Shown here piece after piece: positions 44,929 to 54,247 of a stretch of 64,000 bases of DNA (position 1 is its first letter; every line of letters begins with the position of its first letter). Below the pieces are notes generated by a model, which saw only the letters and a list, made by a program, of their open reading frames with translations, searched no databases and was not told the DNA's origin. This DNA is from Chloroflexota bacterium (GTDB taxonomy: Bacteria > Chloroflexota > Limnocylindria > P2-11E > CF-107). Location: the NCBI GenBank assembly GCA_005881435.1, contig VBHP01000027.1:1-64000 (forward strand). Direction: 5' to 3'. Made by a program: the position numbers and the translations under genes.

Positions 44929-47669
44929 AGACGCGCTGCCGCGATCAGTAGCGCGATCGTCGCCCGCATCTTGCCCACACGATCCAGTCCCTGTGGCGCG
45001 AGCGCACCCAGCAGCAGACGCGCGTCATCCGATAGGACCGGCGGCGCGCAATGCTCGCAGGATCCGACCCGGTGGCCGAGCTCGGTCTCGACGGCGCGGA
45101 TGAATCCCGCGACGTAGCGGGCCGGGGCGATGCGCATGCGGCCCGACGCCAGGCTTCGCGCGTTGAGGGGCACGTAGGCATGCTTCGCTAGGTGCAGCAT
45201 CGGCAGATCCGAGGCGCTGTCGCCGATCGCGAACGCGAGCGGTTGGTCCGCATCGACGCCGAGTGCGGCGGCGCAGGCGCGGACACCGCTGGCCTTGTCC
45301 ACTCCCGCCGGGACGAAATCCGTTTGGGACCGTCCGCGGATCGCTGCCGCGGCGCTGGGCAGGCCGAGCGCCATGATGGTGTCGTCGGCAAGGCCGAGTC
45401 GTCGCCCATCCGCGAGCCGATAGGCTCGGATGCCCGCGGCGTACGCCGGATCGAGTCGCACCTCGGGCAGGGTCGCGATCTGGTCGCGCAGGTCCTGCAT
45501 CGCCCGCTGGGCCTCGAAAGACGCTATCGACGTGGCTGCGCCTTGGCCGTCCACGATCACGGCGCCGTATTCGGCGACGCCGCCGGCGAGCGGATATGAG
45601 GCGCAGCGGGTCCGGACCTCCTCGAGGCTCCGTCCGGTGACGATGACGATGCGGTACCCGTGTCGCGCCAGCGCGCGCAGAGCGAACGCGCCCGGAGGGG
45701 GAAGCGCTGCGAAGCCGAGCTCGCCCGTCTCGAGCACGCCGTCCACGTCGATGGCGCAGATCGGTCCACTCGTCGGCGCTTTCGTGTCGGCGAAGATCGT
45801 GCGCGCGAGGTAACGCTCGAGCGCGGCCGACATCTGCCGGCGCGTCTGCTGTAGCGAGTCCGGGCGATCGCGCATCGTCGCGCCCAGGTGCACGAGCGAA
45901 TACAGCAGCCACCGTTCCTCGCCGACGGCGGCGCCATCCTGATGGGCGTACTCGCGCCGCAGCGCGTCGGCGCATTCCGGCAGGCTCGCCGCCGCGCCGG
46001 CCAGGTCGAAGACCGGGTCGTAGCAGTAGAGCTCGCGACTTGCGAACGCGCGATGGTCGACCGTCACCTTGGCGAGATCGCGCCGTCCCGGCGCGGAGAG
46101 GAACCAGCGCGTCGCGTCCATCGTGCCATCGACGATGCACGGACGTTCGACCCGCAGCAGGCGCTTGACCACGCGCGCCGCGGCGGGAAGCGCCAGCGGC
46201 GCGGCCACGCCGTGCGCTCGCGCGAGCTGTTCGGCCCCACGTCGCCACGCGGTGCCTCTGCCGAAGAGCCGCTCGGCCTTGTCCTCCGCGACCGCCAGCA
46301 CGCGCCCGCGTGCCGCCACATACTGTGCGACGCCGCGCGCGAGCTCATCGGTTGTGAGCCGATTCGCGGCAAGGCGCTCCGGCGGCAGCCACTCCCGGAA
46401 CAGCACACCGTCGGCGATCCCATATGACTCGGGAACGCGGTCGCGAAGACGACGCGCGACCGCTAGGGCGTGTTCGCCGAAGTAGCCGAGTCCGGCGCCC
46501 TTCGCGTACACGAGCCGCTCGCCGTCGCCGTCCCGGCCGCGGACCGCGACGCGGTACAGCGCTCGCGCGTGGCGCCGCTGCTGTTTCGACGCCGGGGCGT
46601 CGTCGCGACGAACTGCGATGACGGCGACGCCGCGGTCGCCCCAGAGCCGCGCCAGAGTCGCGCGGACGGCCTCACTCTCGAACCGATCGTGGATCGACCA
46701 GCGGGGCCAGGGCAAGGTCACGGCCGAGAGCCGCGCGAGCGCCAGCGCCTCCGGCAGCCGGTCTTCGAAGAGTGGCACGCAGACGACGACCGAGCGCTCC
46801 GCGACGCCGATGCGGCGCAACTCCGCTGCGATCTCGCGCAGCGAGCCCCCGGTGTTCGGCGGGTCATCGAACACGGCCACAAGTCCGCGCTCGTGAGCGA
46901 TCTGACGCAGCGTCGCTTCGGCCCGGCCGGGCACGAGCTGGCCCGGACGGAGCGTCACGGTCCGGACGTCGCTGAAACCCTCGCGCGCCAGAAATGCCGC
47001 AGCCAGCGGAGCCAGGTAGTTACCCGAAGTGCGCACGCCGAGCGCCGCGATGGGTCGCCGTCGGTCTGGGAACTGAGACGCGAAATCATGCACCAGCGTG
47101 GCGATGTCTTCAGGGCGGACGTCGAAGCTGCGGAAGCATGACGGAATGCGCACGATCGCGCGGCGAAGCGACTTCGGAGCGTGCCGTGCCGCCGCGGCGA
47201 GCGCGAGCGCGTCTCTTTGAAGATCGTCGCCGGCCGCCCCGGCATCGACGACCACTTCCGCGAGCCGGACAGCCAGCGCTGCGCTTTCGAGCTCGAAGTC
47301 GCTGACATCGAACGCGCCAGGCCGTCGGCGAGTGATCGCGATGGCGCGACCGGCCATGGTCGTCGCGATCCCCGCGGCGGTGCCGGCGATCCGAAGGCGG
47401 CGCATCCGTTTTCGGACGAGCGAGAGCGAGTACGGATCATGTTCGTGATCCTCGACGATCTGCTGTATGCCGGCGGCGACGAGGAACGCGTCGAGCCACG
47501 AGCCAGTGGCGACGAGCGCGGGCAGGGCCCCCGCCAGTGTCTCAAAGTCATTGAGCAGATCGAGGGCGAGCTCGTCCCCGCGAAGCGTCAACGCGCCGTT
47601 GCGATCGCTCCGCGCGTTCCCTATTGGCGCGAGCGCGAGAGGATCGGCGAATGCCTCGCCGATCCCCAC
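44925..47669 (-). CDS. 914-aa fusion: PRTase-like domain + APH/kinase-like domain + HAD (Cof-like) phosphatase
   Basis: PIAALGVRTSGNYLAPLAAAFL...GLVAVFDDPPNTGGSLREIAAEL (PRPP-loop-like); LVYAKGAGLGYFGEHALAVARRL...CIVDGTMDATRWFL...DPVFDLAGAAA; ICAIDVDGVLETGELGF...RIVIVTGRSLEEV...AIGDSASDLPMLHLAKHAYVP. Confidence 0.75.
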   Translation of the reverse strand: MGIGEAFADPLALAPIGNARSDRNGALTLRGDELALDLLNDFETLAGALPALVATGSWLDAFLVAAGIQQIVEDHEHDPYSLSLVRKRMRRLRIAGTAAGIATTMAGRAIAITRRRPGAFDVSDFELESAALAVRLAEVVVDAGAAGDDLQRDALALAAAARHAPKSLRRAIVRIPSCFRSFDVRPEDIATLVHDFASQFPDRRRPIAALGVRTSGNYLAPLAAAFLAREGFSDVRTVTLRPGQLVPGRAEATLRQIAHERGLVAVFDDPPNTGGSLREIAAELRRIGVAERSVVVCVPLFEDRLPEALALARLSAVTLPWPRWSIHDRFESEAVRATLARLWGDRGVAVIAVRRDDAPASKQQRRHARALYRVAVRGRDGDGERLVYAKGAGLGYFGEHALAVARRLRDRVPESYGIADGVLFREWLPPERLAANRLTTDELARGVAQYVAARGRVLAVAEDKAERLFGRGTAWRRGAEQLARAHGVAAPLALPAAARVVKRLLRVERPCIVDGTMDATRWFLSAPGRRDLAKVTVDHRAFASRELYCYDPVFDLAGAAASLPECADALRREYAHQDGAAVGEERWLLYSLVHLGATMRDRPDSLQQTRRQMSAALERYLARTIFADTKAPTSGPICAIDVDGVLETGELGFAALPPPGAFALRALARHGYRIVIVTGRSLEEVRTRCASYPLAGGVAEYGAVIVDGQGAATSIASFEAQRAMQDLRDQIATLPEVRLDPAYAAGIRAYRLADGRRLGLADDTIMALGLPSAAAAIRGRSQTDFVPAGVDKASGVRACAAALGVDADQPLAFAIGDSASDLPMLHLAKHAYVPLNARSLASGRMRIAPARYVAGFIRAVETELGHRVGSCEHCAPPVLSDDARLLLGALAPQGLDRVGKMRATIALLIAAARL

Positions 47670-47693
47670 CGCGTCAATCTTCGTCAGTACGGT

Positions 47694-47972
47694 CTAGCGC
47701 TTGGAGACAAGGGCCCGCAACGCGAGGGCCGCCATCCCGAACGTCACGATGACCGCGCCGAACACGAAGTACATCGCCGAGAAGTCAGTCGAAGTATTCG
47801 GGAGATTGCCGACCCCGCCGGCCTGCGTCGTTCCGGGCTGCTGCAGGGCGGCACCGGCGATGGATCCGGCCGCCGTAGCGGCGGCTTCCATGGACCCGCT
47901 CGCGAGCGCGCTCGCCGCGAGCAGGAGCGTGAGAACCGCGGTCGCGAGGAGCGTGAGCAGCGCAATCTTCAT
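47694..47972 (-). CDS. Small secreted protein with LPxT-like sorting signal
   Basis: MKIALLTLLATAVLTLLLAASALASGS...NLPNTSTDFSAMYFVFGAVIVTFGMAALALRALVSKR; SD AAGGAGA. Confidence 0.7.
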   Translation of the reverse strand: MKIALLTLLATAVLTLLLAASALASGSMEAAATAAGSIAGAALQQPGTTQAGGVGNLPNTSTDFSAMYFVFGAVIVTFGMAALALRALVSKR

Positions 47973-48079
47973 CGAGCTCTCCTTATCCGAGGCATCCATT
48001 GGCGGTATACGCAGAGCACGAGCCGGTGCCCACCGTTTTGCGGGAAATTCGGTATCGAAGCAGAGCGGTTGGTGGCTTG

Positions 48080-49243
48080 CTAAGGCGTCGCGAACGTGCG
48101 CTCGGCAGCCTGTCCGCCCTGGCCCATCGCGCCGGCCGACTGGCCGTTGTAGGTCAGATATGTGACGCCGGCGTTTCCGGTCCGCACGCTGACCTGCTTG
48201 CCAACGAAGGTCAGCGTGGTGCCGTCGGGATAGACCTTATTGGTCCGCGCGTCCTGTGTGCCGTCCACGACCGCGAGGAGCCAGGCCGATCCGCCCTTGA
48301 TCTGCACGAACACCACGGCGTGGGTGTAGGTCACCGACACGGTGCGCTGCTCTTGCACTTCGGCGCCCGCAGCGGTCCGCGCCACCACGCGGATGCTCTG
48401 CTGTCCGGGTGCGAAGCTCACGGTGATGGAGAAACGACCGTCGGCCTGCGGCTGCACCGGCGTCGCGTTGACCAGCAGCGCGGCGACGCTCGAGTCGACG
48501 TGCCCGGAGACCGTGACCGGTCCGTCGGTGTAGGTCGCGCCGTTCGCCGGCTGCTCCAGCACGAGCTGTGGACCCTGCACCGACGTCACGGAGGTATCGA
48601 GTCGGATGATGCGTGTCGCCGAGTTCACTTTGCCGGAAGCGTCGAGCACCTCGACCTCGACATGGTTCGGTCCCGGTTTCAGCCGGATCGCGACGCTGAA
48701 GCCGCCGTCGGAGGCGGGATGGATGTCGCTGTACCGATCCGGCCCGGGGAACACCGTGACCGAGACTTTGCCGTCGGGAACGGTGTGTCCGCGCAGCGTG
48801 AACTCCTGTGCCTGCACCAACGCCTCGGCGGCCGGCTCCTCGATGGCCAGACGCGGCGGCACCGCGAAGGACACGAACTGGTAGTAGAGCCAGCCGACGA
48901 AGATCACCACGCCCGCGGCGATGACCGCGGGCACGACCAGCTTTGGGGTGAAGATGAGCGCGCCACGCTCGATGGGCTTGATCGGATCGAGCCGCTGCGG
49001 CGTATCGTTCTGCAGCGGTCGTTCGGACTGGAACGCGGCCATCAGCTCCTCGATGTCGAGCGCGAGGTACTCGCCGTAGTTCCGCAGAAATCCGCGCGTG
49101 TAGACGGCGCCGGGTAGCGATTGCCAGTCGTCGGCTTCGAGCGCCCGCAGGAACTTCTCGCGGATGCGCGTGTCCTCGCCGGCCTGATCGAGGGCGATCC
49201 CCTTCTTCTCTCGAGCGTCCCTCAGCGTCTCGCCGAGCGTCAC
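48080..49243 (-). CDS. rodZ: RodZ-like protein (HTH - TM - Ig/Big-like domains - DUF4115)
   Basis: MTLGETLRDAREKKGIALDQAGEDTRIREKFLRALEADDWQSLPGAVYTRGFLRNYGEYLALD; single TM; C-terminal VFVQIKGGSAWLLAVVDGTQ...YPDGTTLTFVGKQVSVRTGNA. Confidence 0.85.
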   Translation of the reverse strand: MTLGETLRDAREKKGIALDQAGEDTRIREKFLRALEADDWQSLPGAVYTRGFLRNYGEYLALDIEELMAAFQSERPLQNDTPQRLDPIKPIERGALIFTPKLVVPAVIAAGVVIFVGWLYYQFVSFAVPPRLAIEEPAAEALVQAQEFTLRGHTVPDGKVSVTVFPGPDRYSDIHPASDGGFSVAIRLKPGPNHVEVEVLDASGKVNSATRIIRLDTSVTSVQGPQLVLEQPANGATYTDGPVTVSGHVDSSVAALLVNATPVQPQADGRFSITVSFAPGQQSIRVVARTAAGAEVQEQRTVSVTYTHAVVFVQIKGGSAWLLAVVDGTQDARTNKVYPDGTTLTFVGKQVSVRTGNAGVTYLTYNGQSAGAMGQGGQAAERTFATP

Positions 49244-51501
49244 GACTCGTCGTCCTCGTCGTCATCCCCGAGATACGCGCGAGCGTCGGTGATGAGCACC
49301 TCGCGCGGCTTCGCGCCGTCGCCCGGACCGACGACGCCGCGCTCCTCGAGGATGTCCATCAGGCGGGCGGCGCGCGCGTAGCCGATGCGCAAGCGGCGCT
49401 GGAGCAGCGACGCGGAGGCGCGGTCGAATTGAGTCACGACGCGGACCGCGTCTTTGAACAGAGCGTCGCCGATCTCCTCGCCCTCTCCGTCCTCGCCTCC
49501 CTTGCGTTTGATGGGGGCCTCCAGGATGGCGAGCTGGTACTGGGGCTGACCCTGCTTGCGCCAGAAATCCGTCACCCGATCGAGCTCTCGCTCCGAAACG
49601 TAGACGCCCTGCGCGCGCACGGGCTTCGCCTGATCGGGGGGTAGGAAGAGCATGTCGCCGCGGCCCAAGAGTTTCTCCGCGCCGGTCATGTCCAGGATTG
49701 TCCGCGAGTCGATGGACGAGGCCATGGCGAAGGCGGTGCGCGCCGGGATGTTGGCTTTGATCAGGCCGGTGATGACCTCGACCGACGGGCGCTGGGTGGC
49801 GATGACCAGATGGATACCGGTGGCGCGCGCCAGCTGAGCGATGCGCGTGATGGCCTCCTCGACGTCGATCGGGGCGAGCATCATCAGGTCGGCCAGCTCG
49901 TCGACGATGATCACGATGTACGGGATCCGCTCGGCCGGGGCGCGCTTCTCGTTGTAGCGCTCGATGTTCCGCGCCGCGTTCTGCGCGAAGAGCCGGTAGC
50001 GCCGATCCATCTCGCCCGTCGCCCAGCGCAGCGCCGTGAGGATCTTGTCGTGGTCGGTGATCACCGGGACGAGCAGGTGCGGCACGCCGTTGTAGTTGGT
50101 GAGCTCGACGCGCTTGGGGTCGATGAGCAGCAGACGCACCTCTTCGGGCGTCGCCCCCAGCAGCAGGCTGGTGATGATCGCGTTGATGCAGACGCTCTTG
50201 CCGGAGCCGGTCTGGCCGGCGACCAGGAGGTGCGGCAGCTTTCCAAGGTCGGCCAGCACTGGCGCGCCGGCGATGTCGCGTCCGAGCGCGACCGTGAGCT
50301 TCGACCCCGCGGCCTTGAACAGCGCCGATCCGACGACGTCGCGGACCGAGACCAGGCCGATGGCGAGGTTCGGGATCTCGATACCGACGACGCTCTTCCC
50401 CGGCACCGGCGCTTCGATTCGCAGCGAGCGCGCCGCGAGCGCGAGCGCGAGGTCGTCCGCGAGGGCCTCGATGCGTGACAGCTTCACGCCGGGCGAGGGT
50501 TTGAGCTCGTATCGCGTCACGACGGGCCCGACGTTGACCTCGACGACCTTGGCCGCGATCGAGAAGTGCGCCAGGGTCTCCTCGATGACCCGAATGTTGT
50601 GGCGGATCTCTTCTTGCCCGTGTCGCGCGGCGGAGCCCTCTTCGAGCAGGTCGATCGGCGGCAGTGCCCATTGCTTGCCGGAGGCACCGAGCACCCCCGC
50701 CCCCGCCTCCGCCGACGGCGTGACCGGCATGGGCGCAGTCTCGTCGGCGTCGAATAGTTTCGGTCGCTCGAAATTGCGCGGGCTCGACTCGAGCGCGGCG
50801 GTCTCGTCGGCCGCGTGCGCGATGACGCGAAGCTTCGGCTTCTCCTCGTCCTTGCCGGCCTCATCCAGCACGCGCTGCCGCGGTCGCGGCGCGTTGATCT
50901 TCACCGGCTCGTCCCCGTCCGCATCCTCGAGACGGGCGGACCTGCCCGGAAGAATGTCGCCGGAGGCGAACCGGTCGCGCAGACGTCCGAAGGGCGGCAC
51001 GAATTCGCCAAGGGGGCGGTTCGCCGCGACGACGCCACAGGCGAGCAGCAGCGCCCCGAGCGCGATCGGCGTCCCGATCGCTCCCAGGACGCTGCGGAAC
51101 GCGCCTGCGATTGTCGCGCCGACGTAGCCACCGGCGCTGTCGCCGGTCGCAGGGTCGACCGACTGGTAGTGCTGCAGCAGGCCGAGGAGCACGAAGCCGC
51201 TGATGAACGTCGCAAACAACGCCGCACCCGGGCGTGGCCGCATGGCTTCGACCCACACCGCCAGGCCGAGCACGACCAGCGGCACCGGTACGACGAGCGC
51301 GCCCCAGCCCAGAGTGGCGCGAAGCCCGTCGTGCCACCACGCCAGCAGCGCGCCCTCAGGCGCGGCTAAAGCCACGAGCGACAGCAGCGCAACGGCGAGG
51401 AGCGCGATGCCGACGACTTCGTTCCGCACGCGGTTGTCGACTTCGTGCTGGGCGGCGCGCCGGCGCTTGGAGCGGTCCCGGTCCCAGATCGGTTGCAGCA
51501 C
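49240..51501 (-). CDS. ftsK: FtsK/SpoIIIE DNA translocase
   Basis: N-terminal TMs; HLLVAGQTGSGKSVCINAII; LLIDPKRVELTNYNGVPHLL; C-terminal winged-helix RLRIGYARAARLMDILEERGVVGPGDG. Confidence 0.95.
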   Translation of the reverse strand: MLQPIWDRDRSKRRRAAQHEVDNRVRNEVVGIALLAVALLSLVALAAPEGALLAWWHDGLRATLGWGALVVPVPLVVLGLAVWVEAMRPRPGAALFATFISGFVLLGLLQHYQSVDPATGDSAGGYVGATIAGAFRSVLGAIGTPIALGALLLACGVVAANRPLGEFVPPFGRLRDRFASGDILPGRSARLEDADGDEPVKINAPRPRQRVLDEAGKDEEKPKLRVIAHAADETAALESSPRNFERPKLFDADETAPMPVTPSAEAGAGVLGASGKQWALPPIDLLEEGSAARHGQEEIRHNIRVIEETLAHFSIAAKVVEVNVGPVVTRYELKPSPGVKLSRIEALADDLALALAARSLRIEAPVPGKSVVGIEIPNLAIGLVSVRDVVGSALFKAAGSKLTVALGRDIAGAPVLADLGKLPHLLVAGQTGSGKSVCINAIITSLLLGATPEEVRLLLIDPKRVELTNYNGVPHLLVPVITDHDKILTALRWATGEMDRRYRLFAQNAARNIERYNEKRAPAERIPYIVIIVDELADLMMLAPIDVEEAITRIAQLARATGIHLVIATQRPSVEVITGLIKANIPARTAFAMASSIDSRTILDMTGAEKLLGRGDMLFLPPDQAKPVRAQGVYVSERELDRVTDFWRKQGQPQYQLAILEAPIKRKGGEDGEGEEIGDALFKDAVRVVTQFDRASASLLQRRLRIGYARAARLMDILEERGVVGPGDGAKPREVLITDARAYLGDDDEDDES

Positions 51502-51520
51502 GCTCACTCCTCTCGAACGC

Positions 51521-51558
51521 AAAAAGGGCGGCACTCGTGCTCGACACGAGGTCCGCCC
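51521..51558 (-). terminator. Intrinsic-terminator-like hairpin immediately upstream of ftsK
   Basis: Minus strand GGGCGG-ac-CTCGTG-tcgag-CACGAG-tg-CCGCCC-TTTTT. Confidence 0.65.
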
Positions 51559-51715
51559 CGCCTCTTCCCGCCGCAGTGTACGTCAGGCGCTTGGTCGACC
51601 GCGGCGCTCTAGCGCATTCGCGGTAGTCGATCGCGGGTCAGGGGGTCGAAAGCCGAGGCGGGTTAGGTGCTTGGACCGATGGCCGGCCGGAACACCAACG
51701 GTAGCGTCGACCATC

Positions 51716-52039
51716 GTGTGGAATGGGGCGCTATCCGGGCTGATCGATCCGTTCTTTTCCGGGGGCGGCGCTCTCTACGGCCTCCTGATCCTCGCTGAAG
51801 TGGCCGCGGTCGCTTTGCTGCTACGCGCGCGACGTCGTCGGCTCCAGCTCGCGGCCGCGCACGCTTGGACCGAACCGCTCGATCTGCAGACGTTGCGAGC
51901 GCGCATGCGCACCGTCGAGCCCGAAGCGCAAGCGACGGGCTTGCGTCACACGCGCGAGCTGCTCGACGACCTCCGACGCCAGCGGACCGATGTCGGACCC
52001 GGATTCGGTGGGATCGCCGGATCGTCGCGCCGCCGCTAG
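51716..52039 (+). CDS. Small single-TM protein
   Basis: GTG start: VWNGALSGLIDPFFSGGGALYGLLILAEVAAVALLLRARRRRLQLAAAHAWTEPLDLQTLRARMRTVEPEAQ...GSSRRR. Confidence 0.55.
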   Translation: MWNGALSGLIDPFFSGGGALYGLLILAEVAAVALLLRARRRRLQLAAAHAWTEPLDLQTLRARMRTVEPEAQATGLRHTRELLDDLRRQRTDVGPGFGGIAGSSRRR

Positions 52040-52097
52040 TGCATCTTCGCCCAGCTGTTCCCGATTTGATGCGATCGACCTACGCCATTCGGCCGTC

Positions 52098-52589
52098 ATG
52101 GGCCGTCATGGCCCGATCGAGCCATGGCGCATTAGCCGCATCGTCCGGTTGGCGCTCCGGCACGGGACTCCTAAGGTGCTCCTGATGGCGCTCCTGCGCA
52201 TCGCCTTCCCCCTACGGCACGGAAAACCATACGGTGCCGCCTCGACCTCGTTCGCGTTCCTGCTGGCCGGTGGTGAGTTCGCGGTGCTGCTCTACGGCTC
52301 CGCGGCGCTGACCGGCGCGGGGACCACGGACAAGTTCGTGATGGCGCTCCTCCCGGCGGCGTACGTCGTCGCCGCGGCCGCGGCCGGTGTGATGTTCCTG
52401 GTCACGCGCCGCCGCAGCAAGAATCTCGAGACGCGCTTTCTCGCCGAGCAGATGGATCTCGAGACGCTCCGGCAGCGGGTCATCGGCGAGCTGCGCGCCA
52501 CGCAGGAAGGCAAGCCGCGGAGCAAGACGCGCCAGATCCTCGACCAGTACCACGGCACCGGCGCGGCCGGCACCTCGCGCCGCCGCTAG
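52098..52589 (+). CDS. Small two-TM protein
   Basis: MGRHGPIEPWRISRIVRLALRHG...FAFLLAGGEFAVLLYGSAAL...LLPAAYVVAAAAAGVMFLVTRRRSKNLETRFLAEQMDLETLRQRVIGELRATQ...TSRRR. Confidence 0.6.
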   Translation: MGRHGPIEPWRISRIVRLALRHGTPKVLLMALLRIAFPLRHGKPYGAASTSFAFLLAGGEFAVLLYGSAALTGAGTTDKFVMALLPAAYVVAAAAAGVMFLVTRRRSKNLETRFLAEQMDLETLRQRVIGELRATQEGKPRSKTRQILDQYHGTGAAGTSRRR

Positions 52590-52591
52590 CC

Positions 52592-54247
52592 CTAGACCTC
52601 GGTCACGATCGGCAGCACCATCGGCCGGCGCTTTGTTCGTTCGTAGAGCAGCGGGCCGACGCTTTCATGGATGCGGTCCTTGATCACGCTGACCTCGGCT
52701 CGCGTGTCCGGGCCGGCACCGTTCAGGGCTTCGAGGATGCGCTGCCGTGAGGCTTCGACGATCTCGCCTTCGTCCTCCGGCGGGACGAAGCCTTTGGTGA
52801 TGATGTCCGGACCGGACACGAGCCGGCCGGTCTCGTGGTCCACGCCGACGACCACGACGAAGATGCCGTCGCTCGCCAGGGCCCAGCGATCGCGCACCAC
52901 GACCTGCGTCACGTCCCCCACGCCCAGGCCGTCGACGTAGACGTAGCCGGCCGAGACGCTCCCGGACACGCGCGCGCCGTTCTCGTCGAGCTCCAGGACG
53001 TCGCCGTTCTCCAGCACGTGCACGTTCTCGTGCGCCACGCCGAGGTCCTCGGCCAGGCGCGCGTGCCGCACCAGCATGCGGTACTCGCCATGCAGCGGGA
53101 CGAAGTGCGTCGGCCTGAGGATGTTCAGCATCAGCTTCAGCTCCTCCTGGCTGGCGTGACCGGAGACGTGCGGCCGGACCGCCGCGTCGTAAATGACCTC
53201 GGCCCCGAGCTTGTAGAGGTTGTCGATGGTGCGGTTGACCAGCTCCTCGTTGCCAGGGATAGGCGTCGCCGAGAGCACCACCGTATCGCCCGGCTTCACC
53301 GCGACGAACTTGTGGTCGCCGAGCGCCATCCGCGCCAGCGCGCTCGTCGGCTCGCCCTGGCTTCCCGTGGTGATGATGCAGAGCTTCGCGTCCTCGACGT
53401 CGCCGATCCGCGACGGATGCAGCAGCGCCTGCTCGGGCAGGTCGAGGTAGCCGAGCTCCCGCGCGGTCTTGGAGTAGTTCTCCATGGAACGGCCGATGAT
53501 CGAGGTGCGCCGTCCCCACGCCGCGGCGATCTCCACGATCTGCTTGATGCGCGAGATGTTCGAGGCGAAGGTGGTGATGATGATGCGGCCGGCGGCGCGG
53601 GCGAAGATGCTCTCCAGCAGATCGCCGACGTAGGCCTCTGAACGCGTGTAGCCGGGCACCTCGGCGCGGGTCGAATCCGACAGCAGGAGATGGACGCCGC
53701 GCTCGGCGATGCGCGCCAGATGCGCGAAGTCTGTCTGCTGCCCGTCGACGGGTGTGTGATCGAACTTCCAGTCGCCGGTGTGGACGATCTGGCCGAGGCG
53801 CGTCCGCGCCACGAATCCGACGGCATCGGGGATGGAGTGACACACGTGGTACGCCTCGAGGTCGACGGCGCCGATGCGGAAGGGCTCGCCGATGCCGATC
53901 TCGCGGAAGTCGGTGCTCTCGTGCAGCTTGTGCTCCTTCAGCTTGGTGCGGAGCAGGCCGAGCGTGAGCTTCGTACCGTATACCGGGACCGGGTGATCGC
54001 GCAGCAGGAATGGCAGCGCGCCGATGTGGTCCTCGTGGGCGTGGGTGATGAGGATGCCGCGGAACTGTCGCGCCCGTTCGCGCACGTAGGTGAAGTCAGG
54101 AATCACCAGATCGATGCCGAGCATCTCCTCTTCGGGGAACATCAGGCCCGCGTCCACGAGGACGAGCTCGCCGTCGACCTCGAGCACCATCGAGTTGCGG
54201 CCGACTTCGCCGAGACCGCCGAGGGGGATGATGCGAACGGTGCTCAA
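52592..54247 (-). CDS. rnj: Ribonuclease J
   Basis: MSTVRIIPLGGLGEVGRNSMVLEVDGELVLVDAGLMFPEEEMLGIDLVIPDF; ILITHAHEDHIGALPFLL. Confidence 0.95.
   Translation of the reverse strand: MSTVRIIPLGGLGEVGRNSMVLEVDGELVLVDAGLMFPEEEMLGIDLVIPDFTYVRERARQFRGILITHAHEDHIGALPFLLRDHPVPVYGTKLTLGLLRTKLKEHKLHESTDFREIGIGEPFRIGAVDLEAYHVCHSIPDAVGFVARTRLGQIVHTGDWKFDHTPVDGQQTDFAHLARIAERGVHLLLSDSTRAEVPGYTRSEAYVGDLLESIFARAAGRIIITTFASNISRIKQIVEIAAAWGRRTSIIGRSMENYSKTARELGYLDLPEQALLHPSRIGDVEDAKLCIITTGSQGEPTSALARMALGDHKFVAVKPGDTVVLSATPIPGNEELVNRTIDNLYKLGAEVIYDAAVRPHVSGHASQEELKLMLNILRPTHFVPLHGEYRMLVRHARLAEDLGVAHENVHVLENGDVLELDENGARVSGSVSAGYVYVDGLGVGDVTQVVVRDRWALASDGIFVVVVGVDHETGRLVSGPDIITKGFVPPEDEGEIVEASRQRILEALNGAGPDTRAEVSVIKDRIHESVGPLLYERTKRRPMVLPIVTEV

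Noticed and set aside
51600-51690. tRNA-like fragment (ggtcagggggtcgaaagcc) examined as tRNA or att remnant
   Set aside because: No cloverleaf, no GTTCRA T-loop; not supported.
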